Notes: generated by a model from the sequence alone, not told the origin. Shown: positions 23,200 through 35,073, counted from the first letter of the stretch. The stretch: DNA of 64,000 bases from Engraulis encrasicolus (GCF_034702125.1 NC_085867.1:46308935-46372934), one strand, 5' to 3'. Numbers and translations: made by a program.

Positions 23200-26100
23200 C
23201 TGTGAAACAAGGCACAATGTACAGTACATCACAGATACACCACATGATACAGGTCGATCTAATCTGTGCATTGTGAAAACAAAGCACTCTGTGCTGTCTT
23301 CATTTTTTTCTATTAGTTGTTGCCTACTTTGCTTCAAGTTGGGTAGGAGGAACGTGAGATGTTGAATTTTGAAGTAGGTTCTTTTGCTATTGCTTAATGT
23401 TTTGTTCCACTTAAAGAGGACTGCGTTTGGCTCACTTGAAGGGGACTATATGTGAAACTATCCTTAGTCAAACAAATTCAAGAAATAATAATGACAAATG
23501 CCATTCTACCTGTTCTGATGAGCTCAATAGCTGGCTGGCTTTTTATGTCATCTCCAAGTACAGTGTAGACCATGACAGTGTAATGAGTGCCTGGTTTCAG
23601 GCCTGTGATGTCTACACTGCCTGCCTCAGTGGAGAGATGCAGAGGCTCAGTCTCTGCGCTCTGGTATGAGATCAGGAAGCCGTGTGGAACCCGCTGAAGG
23701 TTATGAGGCACCTGCCAACTTAAGCTGGCAGATACATCATTGGCCTTCACAGTCAGATCCTTTGGGGTTGGGATCTCTGGAACGTTTGAGATGGTTATCA
23801 TGACAAAAAATCCGGTAAACAAAAACTTCTTACAAATATTCCATTTGTATTGTATACTTAAACATAGCATAATCAAGTTAAAATTACTAAAAGTAAGAAT
23901 TAACACAAATCAAGCTATTCTCTATCAACTGAAAAAATATATTGTTTATATTGTCAGCAACGAAAAGTAATGAATGAGTATTTCATCAATTTGTAAGGAC
24001 GACTTAATGACAGTTTATGGAGACTATGAAAGATTTGTGGACAATAATACTGCTTTAATGTCAAAGGACCTATGCTGTAAACTCCTGAACTTATTTCATC
24101 AAGGGTACAAAAACATCAGGCTAGAAAAAGAGAAAAAGTGATCCGGAAATGGGAACTGTGTTTCAATTCCAAAATGAAATCCAGCTGCTTACAGTTTACC
24201 ATATCATGACCCGGATGAATGGTAATCTACATGGACATAGCTAACGTCGGCAGCATATCAGTTCATATCAGTTTGTATGGTATAAACCTTGAGTTTATTT
24301 CAGCATGGCAAGCAGAAATGTTTGAACAAAAAATGTACCTATCTGAAATGTTTGGCTGACTGGTTCGCTTTGATAGCCATTGTTCAAAAGAGTGGAGACC
24401 TTGATCTTGATAATCTCTTGGGGTCGCAGGTCAGTGATTGTATAATTGGGTTGTTCTATGTCAGTGGCATGATCATGTTCCTCATTTCTGTAGACTTCAA
24501 GTCGGTAAGTTGCATTATCCACTCCAGCTGGCTTGGCCCATCTCAAGTCGGCTGCAATGTATCTCATATCCACCTGGAAATCCTGTGGAGGAGGGATCTC
24601 TACAATGGGGAAGAGGGGAGTTCAGTAATGGTAGTGCTACTGTATGATCATCAGGATCATGTTTTTGGGACGTTGAGCTTGTTGATTATATGGCAACCAT
24701 TTCTACATTTGCAACACTTCCTTGGTGCCACTACACAGTAAATTACCTTTATGGTGCACTGCGTGGACAGTTTGCAGTTAATCCAAGACAAATAGTTGTG
24801 GCCTTATCTTATTCTCTAATCCTGAATAGTCCTGGAGTAGTTAATCATCATGGCTTTCTTTGATGTTCCTAAACCAACAAAGCCAATATGTATACATGCA
24901 TCCAAATGGTTGCAATGGAATATAATTTGGAGACGTAGATTTATTGACTGACATTAAATAGAAAGCAATAAATCAGCACACAAACATTTTGGTGTTATCT
25001 GATTAGTCAGTGCTCTGGGTTTCTTTGACACAAAATTCTACGGGGAAAAAAATCTACAGAGCACCACTTAAATTTTCTTTTAATTAGCTAAACTTGATTT
25101 TTATAGTTCTTCAAATGTCTCCAAAGGGATTCAAACAATGTTGTTCAGTAAACTGTACATGGTGAACAGGCAGCACGATTGCAATCCTTTTCATAATATA
25201 ATTCATGCAATAGCAAAATAGTGTATTCAGCTAATTTTGTGTTAAATGCAGTATGAATGCTGCATGAAATACAGACTTATAATACATGTACTGAATAATA
25301 TTTTACCTGTCCTAAAGGAAATACTGACTGGATCACTTTGGCAGTCATTATCTGTCAATACTGTAGACACATTGACTTTGTAATCTTCTGAAAGTTGCAG
25401 ATCTGACATGGTGTAATTGCAGTGATGCGTATTAATGGAGTCTATAAATTCCCCATCTCTGAATATCTCCAACAGGTAAGTCGCACTGTCCACTGTAGCT
25501 GGTTTGATCCACGTCAACTGGCTGTTAACGTGAATAACACATCTGGCTGTTAGTATTTTCGACTCCACCTGGAGATTCTCTGGTGGAGGGACCTCTGCAT
25601 GAGGAAATTGTAAAAATATATTATTTAATAACTCTGCAAAGAATAAATACATTAACCCATTGACGCCTAACCTGCAAAAAGAGTGCTGAATGCCTGAGCC
25701 CTTTTTAAGAAAAGCTGCCCTCAGCCTATAAAAACCTAAATATCTCAGCTTCTGAAGCACATAAAAACATGCAATAAGAAGGCATTTAAACGCTAAGACC
25801 CTCATCTTTCATTAGAATGTGTTCATTCATCACAAACAAACAAAGATTTTTAATAAAGTTGTCTCAAATCTCACGAGCCTGAATATTGCGTAATGCAGCT
25901 CCAGGCGCCAGGGCCAATGTTGCGTAACGCAACATCAGGCATCAATGGGTTAAACATAATCTGCTGCAAAGTGATGTCAACATTTGGGGCTGCGTTTCCC
26001 AAAAGGACTTAAGTACATTCACACATAACACCATTTTTAGACAAAAAGTGAACCGACAGCAAAAGGACTGACAGACTAATGTACCTCAATTGCAACTGAG

Positions 26101-29100
26101 TACCCCTTCCTATTGAGCCCACATTGAGAACCACTGATCTGAAGGTTGGACTGTGCAATGTGCCATGACTTTATGTTGATGAGGCCATGCACTTTACATA
26201 ATGAATATGACAAACCAATGTCACCATTTCTATAAGAGAAATTCAATGAGCAATATAGTCAGGCTTCAACCCTTTGGTAAGACTTTTCTTGACACCCCTT
26301 CCTATGACTGACATGACATTGTCATGACTGTGACATAACACTGACCATGAAGGTTAATGGATGTCAATGACTGCTGTCATTAATTATCAAGAAGGATTTT
26401 GTGCCATGGCCAAAGCAAACATCACCTGCAGTTCATGCTGGTAAATGTCACATTGTCATGACACACTGTATTGTAGGCCCTTCGCAGTTAGTGGTCAAAG
26501 GGTCATGACACAGGCATGGGCAGCCTTTGTCACCTTCCCAAATATCAAGTTGTCATAATAAAGACATCCCAAACAATGTCAGGTTGACAATAAAATGTGA
26601 CATAATTTACTGACAATTATTGACAGCAGTCAATGACATTCATTAATGTCCATGACAAGTAGTGCGTGTCACAGGGGTGACTTTATTAATTTGGAGGGGG
26701 AACCAAAATGCAGGCAACTGTTTCTTTGGGGTGGCATTTAGTGTCGGACACTTGGGGAAAAAAGAAGAAAAATGTAAACAAGAGGCAGAGAACTTAGAAC
26801 ACAGGGAGAAGATTCACACTGATTGGTTCCCATTGTAGCCAGTTAGCTTTGCATGCATACTGCAGTTCCTATGGAGTGTCCACTAGTTGGCGAGCGTTGG
26901 TAAGTCTTTCATGTGGGAAAATGTATGGAATGGAAAGGGGAGCCCACATGCTAAATACATTGCTACTGCAATTTCCAGTCACAAATCTCATCAACAAAAC
27001 ATTCCTGGTAAGCACTATGGCTGGTGTTTAACAATAGGCTGTATTGACAAATCTTTCAGGTGTGTAGTTTTACAGCAGGGAAGAAGATTTCGACCTGTAC
27101 TCGCTAGCATCCCGCTAATGTTTATGGGTTTGGCCTCATAAAAATTGAGCTTTGTGACCCAGTATATAATAATCTAGTGGCGCAAAATAATCGAAACGCT
27201 ACTCAAATGAGGTCTTATTATTTCTAGCTTCGAACTGGATATTAATATTTCAGGGCAAAAAATTATAAAAAATCACAAAAATTATAATAGTAGAAAACTC
27301 CATTGACACCCATTCATTTTGCACTTAGGTTGGATTAGGGTTAGCCAGTTGTGGCTAGTAGCTAGTTCCGTGAGTGAACACCCCCTGCAAGAGGCTGGCT
27401 TGAGTAGTTGCCAGGGACGGTTGCCAATGATTGCTTGATTAATTGTAATTAACTACAGGTGTCTGGCGGGAGGGTGATTAGTGCACTAGGGTTGGGAAAT
27501 GTAATTTATACAGGGTTGCATGAAGACCAAGAGAGCACGGCTGGGGAGAAGATTGCTGCGGCGAGAGGGGGAGAGCGGGCCCACGAGAGATGGCCAGCCG
27601 AGATGCAGCAGTTGGAGGGGGATGCCTGTAGCCGGTATCCGAGCAGGACCAGAGTGATGAGACGAACGGTACACACGACGATGCTATGGATTGGGCTCCA
27701 GGCGGCCCAGTGGTCTACGGAAGAAGCGGACGGCATGCTGTCAGGACAAGGTCCGTGACTAGAGCATCAGGTGGATCTGCCTCGACGGATGTGAAGGGGG
27801 ACAAGGACGCCCGCCCCCGGCAAGATAAGTGTTTCAGTTTCTCACACCTGGTCGCTGCGGCCTTCAAACCCGAATGCAGCCACTCTGACCTTGGGCTGCT
27901 GCTGGCCTGTCTACCCCACACCGAGTCATGGACTGAGAACTGTGCGGTGGGCCCATGCAGGTGGTAACTGAACTTTTAGACTCTCTTCCTGGCCTCCAAA
28001 AGACTTTTAGATATAGGCTATTTAATTAATAAAATATAACTTGTGAACTCATTTGGTTGTCCTGGTGTGTCTGTGGTGTACAGTTTGTTCCTCGGGGTAT
28101 TTGGTATCAAACGGGGGTGTTGCCTGGAAACGTGCACCCCCTACCTGTGACAGTGCGTCATAGTTATGACAATGTCAGTCTTATGAAGGGGGTGTCAAAT
28201 AAAGTGCTACATTTTCTGTATGAAGTGTATCTATACATGTATGAACTGCAGATGTATAACTGAAGTGAATATTTTACCTGTCCTAAAGGACTTAGTGATT
28301 GGTGCGCTTTGAGAGCCATTGCTCAATACCGTGGAAACACTGATCACGTAATCTGCTGGAGGTTGCAGGTCAATTGTGTAATTGCATTGATGCGTATTAA
28401 TGGATTGTTCAGTTCCCTCATCTCTGGATATCTCCACCAGGTAAGTCACACGGTCCACTCCAACTGGCTTGGTCCACTTCAAATTGGCTGTTAATAGTTT
28501 CGCATCCACCAGGAGATTCTGTGGAGAAGGGATTTCTATATTGGGGAAGAGTGCAGTTTAATATCATGGTAACACAAAATCTGATCTGATCATGTTTTTG
28601 TGAAGGAAATGAATGACAGAATATACTAAATGATAAATGGACTGCAATTACAGTGACTATACTGCCACTTTACAATGAGTATGTTTCACTTTCACTCAAT
28701 AACACACTCGTGGCCAAGGCAGACACGAAGGACTATCCTCGGTCCTCTTCCTACTAGACCTGTCTGCAGCATTTGACACAGTCAACCACAAGATACTACT
28801 GAGGATACTCATAACCATGGGAATCACAGGCGTTGTCCACTCATGGTTCAACTCCTACCTCTCTGGACGCACCTTCAATGTGGCATGGCAAGGGAAACTA
28901 CGACTCACACCCTCTCTTCAGGCGTACCCCAAGGATCAGTGCTGGGGCCCCTTGCGTTTGCAATGTACACCTCCTCCCTGGGACGTGTCATTCAAACACA
29001 TGGTTTTTCCTACCACTGCTATGCTGATGACACCCAGATGTTCCACCCAGAGGACACCACGGTTTTGGCATGCATCTCTGCATGCCTAACCGACTGGTCA

Positions 29101-32100
29101 ACTTGGATGAAGGACCACCACCTACAGCTGAACTTGTTCAAGACTGAGCTCCTGGTGATCCCAGCTAAAGAGTCACTCGGTCACAACATCAATCTCAGGA
29201 TGGAGCTGTCATGCTCCAACTCAACTCAGTCACCCGGACCTGTTGATTCCAGATGTCCAACATGCACAAAATCAGACCTGTGTTGACCCAATATTCTACA
29301 CAACAACTAGTTCAGCCCACAGTGTGTCCCGTTCTAGGTACACCCAGTCAAGACTGTTCGCTGTTGTTGTTCCCAAGTGATGGAATGATCTCCCAGAAGC
29401 AGCAAGACTGAGCATCTCTTGCAGCCTTCAAGAATCAAGTAAAGACTCCCCTCTTTCGTGACTACTAGACTAATGCTTTAGCTGCCCTAGCCAGACTCTT
29501 GACATGAGGTGTATGGGTGTGTGTGTGCATACGTGTGTGTGTGTGTGTGTGTACTCTACTTTACAACAACAACACACAAAAAAACGAACTAACCCTTCTT
29601 TGTATCTGCACTTGTTGTTCTGTATATTTCCTGTGTACTCTGTATCTGCTAGTGCTGTTGGCTATGATTTTGTCCTTGTTTGTAAGACGCTTTGGTTATA
29701 AAGCGTCTGCCAAATGCAATGTAATGTAATGTGCAATGTAATGTAACACATGAACCTGCAACCTGGTTCACTCAGCAATCACCTCCCAAACAATGGTGTT
29801 TCGTGTCAAAGGATTTTAACCAGCGTGAAATACTGAATGACTACAACTGGCTTTAGGGGTGGAAAGGGCATCATTACCATAAAGTATGAGATTATCTTGT
29901 ACTTAATGGTCATGACGTCATTACCACTCCTAAAGGCAGTTGTACAGTATCATGATTCTGGACAATTTTACAATACTTTGCCATCATAAACGTTTTATTT
30001 GTATTTTATAATTACCACTATGCATGAGTAGTGTCACATAATTCTTCATTCAATCTCAACATGAAATTCATATTAAATGAAGATATATTAAGAGCTCTTT
30101 TCCAAAATGAGATATATCCATTTTATAGAATGTTGGGAAATTGACATTTTTGTATTGGGCATTCCATTGAAATGCATTGCAAAATGCATTTTTATAGAGG
30201 TTTTAAAGTATGTTCCCAAAATATTTGACTGGCAAAAATGCACACATAGATGATAGGACATCTTAACAGTCAATTCCAATATTAAAATGCAAAAAGTCAA
30301 AAATGGTTTATATAGCGTTTTGGAAAAGAGCTCTTCATACATAACAATAGTTTACCTGCTCTGAAGGTTTTGGAGATTGGTTTGCTTTTACAGTTGTTGT
30401 TTGAGACAGCAGAGACATTGACCGTGTACTTTGCTGGAGATTGCAGACCAGTGAACGTGTAACTACAGTGATCTGTAGGCTTGGTTTCTACACACTCCTC
30501 ATCTCTGAATATCTCCACCTGGTAGGTCAAACGATCCATTCCAGCTGGCTTGGTCCACTTCAAACTAGCTGTTAGTAATTTTTGAAACAACTGGAGATTC
30601 TGTGGAGGAGGGACCTCTATATTGGGGAAAAGCAGAATTATTCCTTATTATTACCTATATTTCAATATTTTGTTTCAGTGAAAATATTGCAGAAGTGAGT
30701 TTAAATTCACTTGCAAGCCCCATTAAGACAGGAGTTGTGCACATTTGCAAATCCCAGGGCTGCAGGGCAACTGGAAACAAACAAAACGGGTAGGGGCAAG
30801 GTAGTAGCACACTAACTCAGAAGTAACTCTCTGCAATGCTATGGATGTATAGTCTTTTGGTGAGGACATGGTGGGTGGTATTGAGTCTTCACACTCCTTT
30901 GGTATAGTTGACTAAAGCATACATGCCCTACACTTCAATTTGACACAAATATCACAAATACCAGGGATCAATAAAGTTACTCTACTCTGCTCTACTCTGA
31001 ATACCATCGAATGTCCACAAACATAAGCACACCCTGAATGGCTGCTGTTAATATTTACTGAGCGCTGTTCAGCACTGACAGGTGTTTGACTCTATGTGTG
31101 TTTTAGATGTGCATGTCTTTCATTTTCTTTAGGTCTTGTATTTCTATATTTTTCTAACCTTTTTTATTTATTTATACTATTTATTGTTGATTGATGGAGA
31201 CTGGAACTGCAAACTTAATTGCTCACTGATGGGATTAATAAAGGTTTCTGAATCTGAATCTGAATCATTCAATCACGCAAAAGACTTCATAATTATCTTG
31301 TTGTTTTGACTGACCTATAGCAGCTATTCATTTAATTAGAATGCAATTCTACCTACTACAGTAGGGGCTGGGACTCTTAAACTGAATTACTTAATTCTTC
31401 AAGAGATCCCTGTGAAAAATTGTAAATTGATTCTAAAATACATTATTATTTTCCATATAAATAGCAGGTAAATAGAAGTACATATATACCCTACCTGTGT
31501 GAGTAGATGCCTCCACCCATGTGCTCAGTTGGCCATTTTTGTCCACAGTGGCCACCCTGAAATGGTACACTACTCCTGGGGTAAGTTCCGCCACCTTCAG
31601 ACCCAAACCTGTGACTGTGAAGGTGCTCTCCTTCTGACCTCCTTCCCATTTCACCTTGTACCTAAATGGACCAGTTGCATCCTTTGGAGCAGACCAGGAT
31701 AATGATATAGAGTTTGGCTGCACTGAGGAAAACTGGATCTCTCCGGGTGGAGGAACACCTTGAGACACTGAGAACAACTTGAGATATTAGTGTCTAGCCT
31801 TCACAAAACTGTAAGCAAGAATGCCATCCAATCCATTTATCTTACTGTATATAGACGGTATTGTCCTTTATTGTGCCATTCAAGTCTACACTGTTCCATT
31901 ATGTTTAATGTATTATGTACATGATATACTGAATAGTGTAGTGCTGACTGGCACTCCTACTGCGGCCCCGCCATCACGAAAACAGATCGCAAAATTGGGG
32001 GGGGGGAAATGCAAACGAAAAACGTTAATACTGTGTTGTTATTGACTAGCCTTGTAATAGCATAGTAATGACATTAATGGTGCTAATTGGGCATTTTCAA

Positions 32101-34173
32101 AATATCATCGGGGGCGGAGTTTCACAATGCCGTTTCACATGCCCTCATGGGTGCCGGCCCGGGCAATTGCCTGGACCGCCTGTGATTGAACATAAGAGTA
32201 CTGTGTCTCTACAATGTCCATTTTTGGCATAGTATATGGCAGCTTGCATTCATCCTGATTAGAAAACTAATCATGTCCATATCCATAACAATGCACTGAC
32301 AGACAATAGGCATGAAGATGCTGTTGGCCTACCTTCTTTCTTAGAAGATTTTGATGAAATCCTTTTTGGATTCTGGGAGAAAACAGCATCATCATCATCA
32401 ACATCATCATCATCATTAATATTATATAGACTGAATTTCTTTTTTTTCTTTTTTTTTTTTTACCTCATCATAGAAATCGTGTCCTTTGTGACCCTTACAT
32501 ACGCACTGGGCACAAATGTATGTATAATCATCCTTGCAGTAGAACAAAAGTTTCCTTCCATGCTCTTGGCAGAAGTTGTAATTGCCAAGGTCCTGTAGCT
32601 GATGTCTTGAATATTCTGGGGAGGTGTAGTGGTCCTCCACATGAGTCTCACAGAAGGAAGCTCTACAGGTTAGACATCTCTTCTCTGCTAGGCCTGAGCA
32701 GACATCACACTGTTTATACGCAGATGGTGTGCTATAAATAAATAAATAAACATGTTATCTGCCTGTCTGCCCGTCTGTCTGTCTGTCTGATTTCTTAATC
32801 TACTTTTCTATCTGTACCTATTTCAGCTTTTAAGAATTTTAAAATCACATGTACTGAAGGCTACTGATTTTGCTTCATATAAAACAACACACTAATACTG
32901 TCCTACACTAATACTGTCTTACCTGACTTTCTCCAATGACTATCGCTTTGTTTGTTTACGTGTTTATTTTTTCCTAGGGACTCATCCACAGTTTAGACAG
33001 GGTGGCCCATTGGTTCATTTTTAATATAGACAGTGGAGTCGAACAGGTTAGATGTATACTGTATTTTTAATTACTATAGCATGTTTGCCAGAGATACTCC
33101 CAGGGGCTGAGTCTCCATAAACGTACGTATCTCTGGCAAACATGCAGTCGGTTAGGTAGTTGGTCTTTCAATCGGGCGGTTGAGGTTCGAATCCCACCTG
33201 ACCTCTCCCTACACCTCCATCCATGGCTGAAGTGCCTTTGAAGCAAGGCACTTAACCCCACACTGCTCCAGGGACTGTAACCAATGGGGCACCTAAGTCA
33301 CGCCCTTCTACTTCCGATCCGTGGGGCTGGAGCTCTCAACATTTTGAATGGGAGTTAATGGAGCGAGTCAAGCTAAATCCTCATCCCATTTGGCATGTGC
33401 TCCGGATTTCACATATGATGGCAGTGAATTTGAAAGGTTTGGATTTGCGTCGTAAGACCACTCATTTTTGACACGCAAGAAGCGTTAATGTAGCTGTTGT
33501 GCAAAACTGTGTTAGAGACTACACGTGCGCCTCGCATATCTGACGTGAACCGAGGCACAGCCAACCCTACCGCTGCACCGTGGCTTAAGTGGCTGCATGT
33601 CGGACATGCGACGTCTGTTGTGTAGTCCAAATAATTACATATTTTTGCACACACACAACTCAAAAATCGCTTGCCAAGTGAAGTCAACAAGCACACCATT
33701 GGTTGTTATTAATTCTGAGGCACAGCATATGTGTGATCGACGGGGAAATGCGAGGTGGATCGGAAAATAGCTTTGATCAGTCCATTACAGCCCAGTCAAA
33801 AGTTTTTGCATTCCCAGCCCCACAAGCCGCCCGGAAGGGGTGGAGACTTAGGTGCCCCATACCCTGAGGAAGAGTAAATGAAAGTCGCTCTGGATAAAAG
33901 CGTCAGCTAAATGTAATGTAGTGCAATTAAAAATACAGAATATGTCTATCCTGTTTGACTTCACTGTCTATATTATACATAGACCAATGGGCCATCCTCT
34001 CTAAACTGTGGATGAGTCCCTAAGAAAAAATACAAACAAAGTCCTTTTCTCTTTCCAATTGTTTTTGACCATATGAAATTGTATTTTTGTTCTTTGATAA
34101 CGTACCTTGAGGCTGAGGAAGATGAGTAACCACTTTCACTACTGGAGTTGGGTAGACCATGGCAGCCAGACAT
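22571..34173 (-). CDS. Middle gene: B-box, 6x FN3, AIG1 GTPase (spliced)
   Basis: Gene model, exons in order: 34173-34106, 32731-32464, 32372-32333, 31767-31495, 30616-30356, 28535-28278, 25594-25307, 24599-24339, 23776-23510, 23199-22571 (stop). Phases run 2, 0, 1, then 1-1 for each FN3. The sum is 2613 nt, giving an uninterrupted frame of about 870 residues. Every internal junction from the first donor (34105) to the last acceptor has GT or AG. Layout: Ser-rich start, two B-boxes, short Lys/Ser linker, six FN3 domains, AIG1 GTPase. No RING or coiled coil is seen, so TRIM-type ligase activity is not supported. The start exon is the least certain part: the Ser-rich exons further upstream share phase 2 and could be used instead. 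I do not recognise a named gene with this layout. Confidence 0.75.
23510..23776 (-). CDS. FN3 exon, class 3 (middle gene)
   Basis: A phase 1-1 exon of 267 nt, acceptor cgttccag, donor acag|gtagaa. FN3 domain starting IPTPKDLTVKAND, with LSWQVPHNLQ and LKPGTHYTVMVYTVL. This is the module next to the AIG1 exon, as in the left (3211-3483) and right (59013-59294) genes. Its donor is intact here. Confidence 0.82.
24339..24599 (-). CDS. FN3 exon, class 2, copy 4 (middle gene)
   Basis: A phase 1-1 exon of 261 nt, acceptor ccattgtag, donor atag|gtacat. FN3 domain starting IPPPQDFQVDMRY, with LRWAKPAGVDNATY, IIKIKVSTLLNNGYQSEP and a terminal SQTFQI. Confidence 0.8.
25307..25594 (-). CDS. FN3 exon, class 2, copy 3, with 27-nt insertion
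   Basis: A phase 1-1 exon of 288 nt, acceptor catgcag, donor acag|gtaaaa. The class-2 FN3 core is present (VPPPENLQV, TWIKPATVDSATY, YKVNVSTVL). Nine extra residues (around RCVIHVNSQ) stand between the first strand and the WxKPA motif. The DNA there repeats the word tggctgtta on the + strand, so a local tandem duplication probably made the insertion. The frame is kept. Confidence 0.8.
25652..25953. mobile_element. TTAA-flanked MITE (piggyBac-like)
   Basis: 302 bp. Ends TTAAcccattgacgcctaa and aggcatcaatgggTTAA are inverted, flanked by TTAA. In an intron of the middle gene. Confidence 0.75.
26274..28212. mobile_element. Interrupted 1.9-kb TIR element
   Basis: Left end aagacttttcttgacacccc..tatgactgacat matches the reverse complement of the right end (gactgacattgtcat side, ending tgtcaaataaagtgctac). 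The inner part near 26590-26670 is a second inverted match to 26330-26390. About 1.4 kb of unrelated GC-rich sequence (about 26.7-28.1 kb) splits it. Confidence 0.55.
26690..28130. other. Unassigned insert, GC-rich part
   Basis: Includes a GC-rich stretch at 27540-27930 and an aataaaatataactt word near 28028. An LTR-derived piece is possible but no ends or protein domain can be shown. Confidence 0.3.
28278..28535 (-). CDS. FN3 exon, class 2, copy 2 (middle gene)
   Basis: A phase 1-1 exon of 258 nt, acceptor caatatag, donor acag|gtaaaa. It begins IPSPQNLLVDAKLL, with LKWTKPVGVDRVTY and YVISVSTVLSNGSQSAP. The acceptor flank (ccccaatatag) is almost the same as in the 30.6 kb copy, so intron and exon were duplicated together. 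Confidence 0.82.
28690..29745 (+). mobile_element. L2-like LINE remnant (reverse transcriptase and 3' tail)
   Basis: Frames read LLDLSAAFDTVNHKIL (RT core), GVPQGSVLGPLAF and CYADDTQMF (YADD active site), broken by frameshifts. The 3' part aagacgctttggttataaagcgtctgccaaatg followed by (atgta)n is the usual L2-type LINE tail. 5' truncated and inactive. Confidence 0.8.
30356..30616 (-). CDS. FN3 exon, class 2, copy 1 (middle gene)
   Basis: A phase 1-1 exon of 261 nt, acceptor caatatag, donor gcag|gtaaac. FN3 domain with a PPPQNLQ start, LKWTKPAGMDRLTY core, Tyr-containing YTVNVSAV strand and a terminal SKTFRAG. First of four class-2 modules in this gene, all with the same length class and phase. 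Confidence 0.82.
30960..31265 (+). repeat. LINE 3' tails
   Basis: Two typical retroposon ends: gggatcaataaagtt plus (actct)n at about 30964-31005, and gggattaataaaggtt plus (ctgaat)n at about 31233-31265. Confidence 0.55.
31495..31767 (-). CDS. FN3 exon, class 1 (middle gene)
   Basis: A phase 1-1 exon of 273 nt, acceptor ttctcag, donor cacag|gtaggg. FN3 domain starting SQGVPPPGEIQF, with SLSWSAP, LTPGVVYHFRVATVDKNGQ and a terminal THTG. Closest relative: 559-834 of the left gene. It is the first FN3 after the B-box part. Confidence 0.82.
32333..32372 (-). CDS. 40-nt basic linker microexon
   Basis: Flanked by acceptor ttttctcccag and donor aag|gtaggcc. It reads NPKRISSKSSKKE plus one base. 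It enters in phase 0 and leaves in phase 1, exactly what is needed to connect the B-box exon to the phase-1 FN3 exons. The Lys/Arg/Ser-rich content could act as a nuclear-localisation-like or flexible linker (inference). Confidence 0.65.
32464..32731 (-). CDS. Double B-box exon (TRIM/finTRIM-like)
   Basis: A 268-nt exon with acceptor tttatttatag before 32731 and donor gag|gtaaaa after 32464, phase 2 in and 0 out. It encodes B-box 1 (CDVC, CLTC, then C..H and H ligands) followed by B-box 2 with the C-x2-H, C, C-x2-C, H-x2-H pattern (CQEH ... CAQC ... HKGH). Order and spacing resemble fish TRIM25/finTRIM proteins. B-boxes bind zinc and mediate assembly in TRIM proteins. No RING exon is visible just upstream. 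The next exon is a 40-nt linker and not the usual coiled coil. Confidence 0.85.
33139..33916 (+). mobile_element. SINE split by a MITE
   Basis: tRNA-like head (gttggtctttcaatcggg, gttgaggttcgaatccca) and the tail ggataaaagcgtcagctaaatg belong to one SINE. Between them, 33286-33859 is an element with inverted ends ggggcacctaagtc / gacttaggtgcccc, inserted later. Confidence 0.7.
34106..34173 (-). CDS. Candidate first coding exon, Ser-rich (middle gene)
   Basis: ATG at 34173-34171 in the context tttcctccATG, 22 codons plus two bases, then the donor tcaag|gtacg. It encodes a Ser/Gly-rich start (MSGCHGLPNSSSES...). A near copy lies at 40705-40772 with the same ATG and donor. The stretch upstream is free of AG for about 90 bases and pyrimidine-rich, so an internal exon with its acceptor inside (near aactccag) is an alternative. 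Phase 2 out fits the phase 2 acceptor of the B-box exon. Confidence 0.5.
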
Positions 34174-34451
34174 GGAGGAAAGATATATGAAGTACACGTA
34201 AGGAGGAAAATATGAATCATACATATTAGAACATGATGGTAACAGTGACATGAGTTAGTTGCGAAACATTTTAGAAGATAAATTGGTAAAAGAAGATAAA
34301 AAGGTAAACTAAGGGATAAGTAAGACTGTTATAATCAGAGTACATAAATATACTTAGAAATAATTGAGTTTGAATTTGAATTCATGGATCTACGTATAAT
34401 CCAAACCTATGGATACTGGTGGATACCTGCATGTGTGAAGTATCTTCAAAA

Positions 34452-34545
34452 TCAGTGGTTCCCAACTTTTGGGATGACTCTTGATAATAAGCCTGCCAAA
34501 GCCCCCTTGACCTCATCATAGGCCTTCCAACACCCCCCACCCCAC
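34452..34545. mobile_element. hAT MITE fragment
   Basis: cagtggttcccaactttt followed by ccccc-rich words, as in one end of the 22178-22520 type. The other end is missing. Confidence 0.5.
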
Positions 34546-34679
34546 TTTAATGTTAAAAAATAAAATTAATTATTTTACTAATGCACCCATTTGTAAAAGA
34601 GCACAATGGAGTGCAACAGAAAACAAATGGAGCTTGCCCTTGGTCTGCTGCTAAGTGAACTAGTCTGTGTACAGTGGGC

Positions 34680-34754
34680 AAAGCCCCACTCCCTGTGGAT
34701 CTGGACAAGCTGGACGCAGGGGAGTCAGGATTCCTCACAGAACTTCCATGAGAT
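34680..34754 (-). pseudogene. Truncated third copy of the Ser-rich exon
   Basis: It starts like the 35.0 and 37.4 kb exons (acceptor tgtgtag, SHGSSVRNPDSPASS, GSGALP). Homology ends near 34680, where unrelated sequence follows and no donor is found at the expected place. Only about half the exon survives. Confidence 0.6.
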
Positions 34755-34926
34755 CTACACATAAAAATGATACAAGGTCAGGAGATTCAGAGGACCATCG
34801 TTCACTAATAATATTGAATAAGTCCACCTCAGTGATTTAGTAATTTGTATGAAAGGATTTGTCATATTGATATCTGGATGTAGTGCCCATTTTCATATTG
34901 TTTGTTTTTTCCATTTAACTTCTTAC

Positions 34927-35073
34927 CTTTGTCGTCCTGGAAACTGAAGTGGTCTGTGTTTCATTGAGTCATCACTCTTCAGAGACACATGAGAGGGTGA
35001 AGCCCCACTTCCTGTGGATCTGGACGAGCTGGGCGCAGGGGAGTCAGGATTCCTCACAGAACTTCCATGAGAT
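34927..35073 (-). CDS. Ser-rich phase 2-2 exon, copy B
   Basis: A 147-nt unit, acceptor tgtgtag, donor acaaag|gtaaga, same phase and length as the 37.4 kb copy, with two or three amino-acid differences (for example GASPSH for GALPSH). The downstream intron carries the same words as at 37.3 kb (tgatatctggat, agtccacctca). Because the start exon at 34.17 kb lies downstream of it, it is used only if transcription begins further upstream. Confidence 0.55.

Noticed and set aside
24289..24741. 150-residue frame on the + strand
   Set aside because: Antisense to the class-2 FN3 exon 24339-24599, which has correct splice sites and domain motifs.
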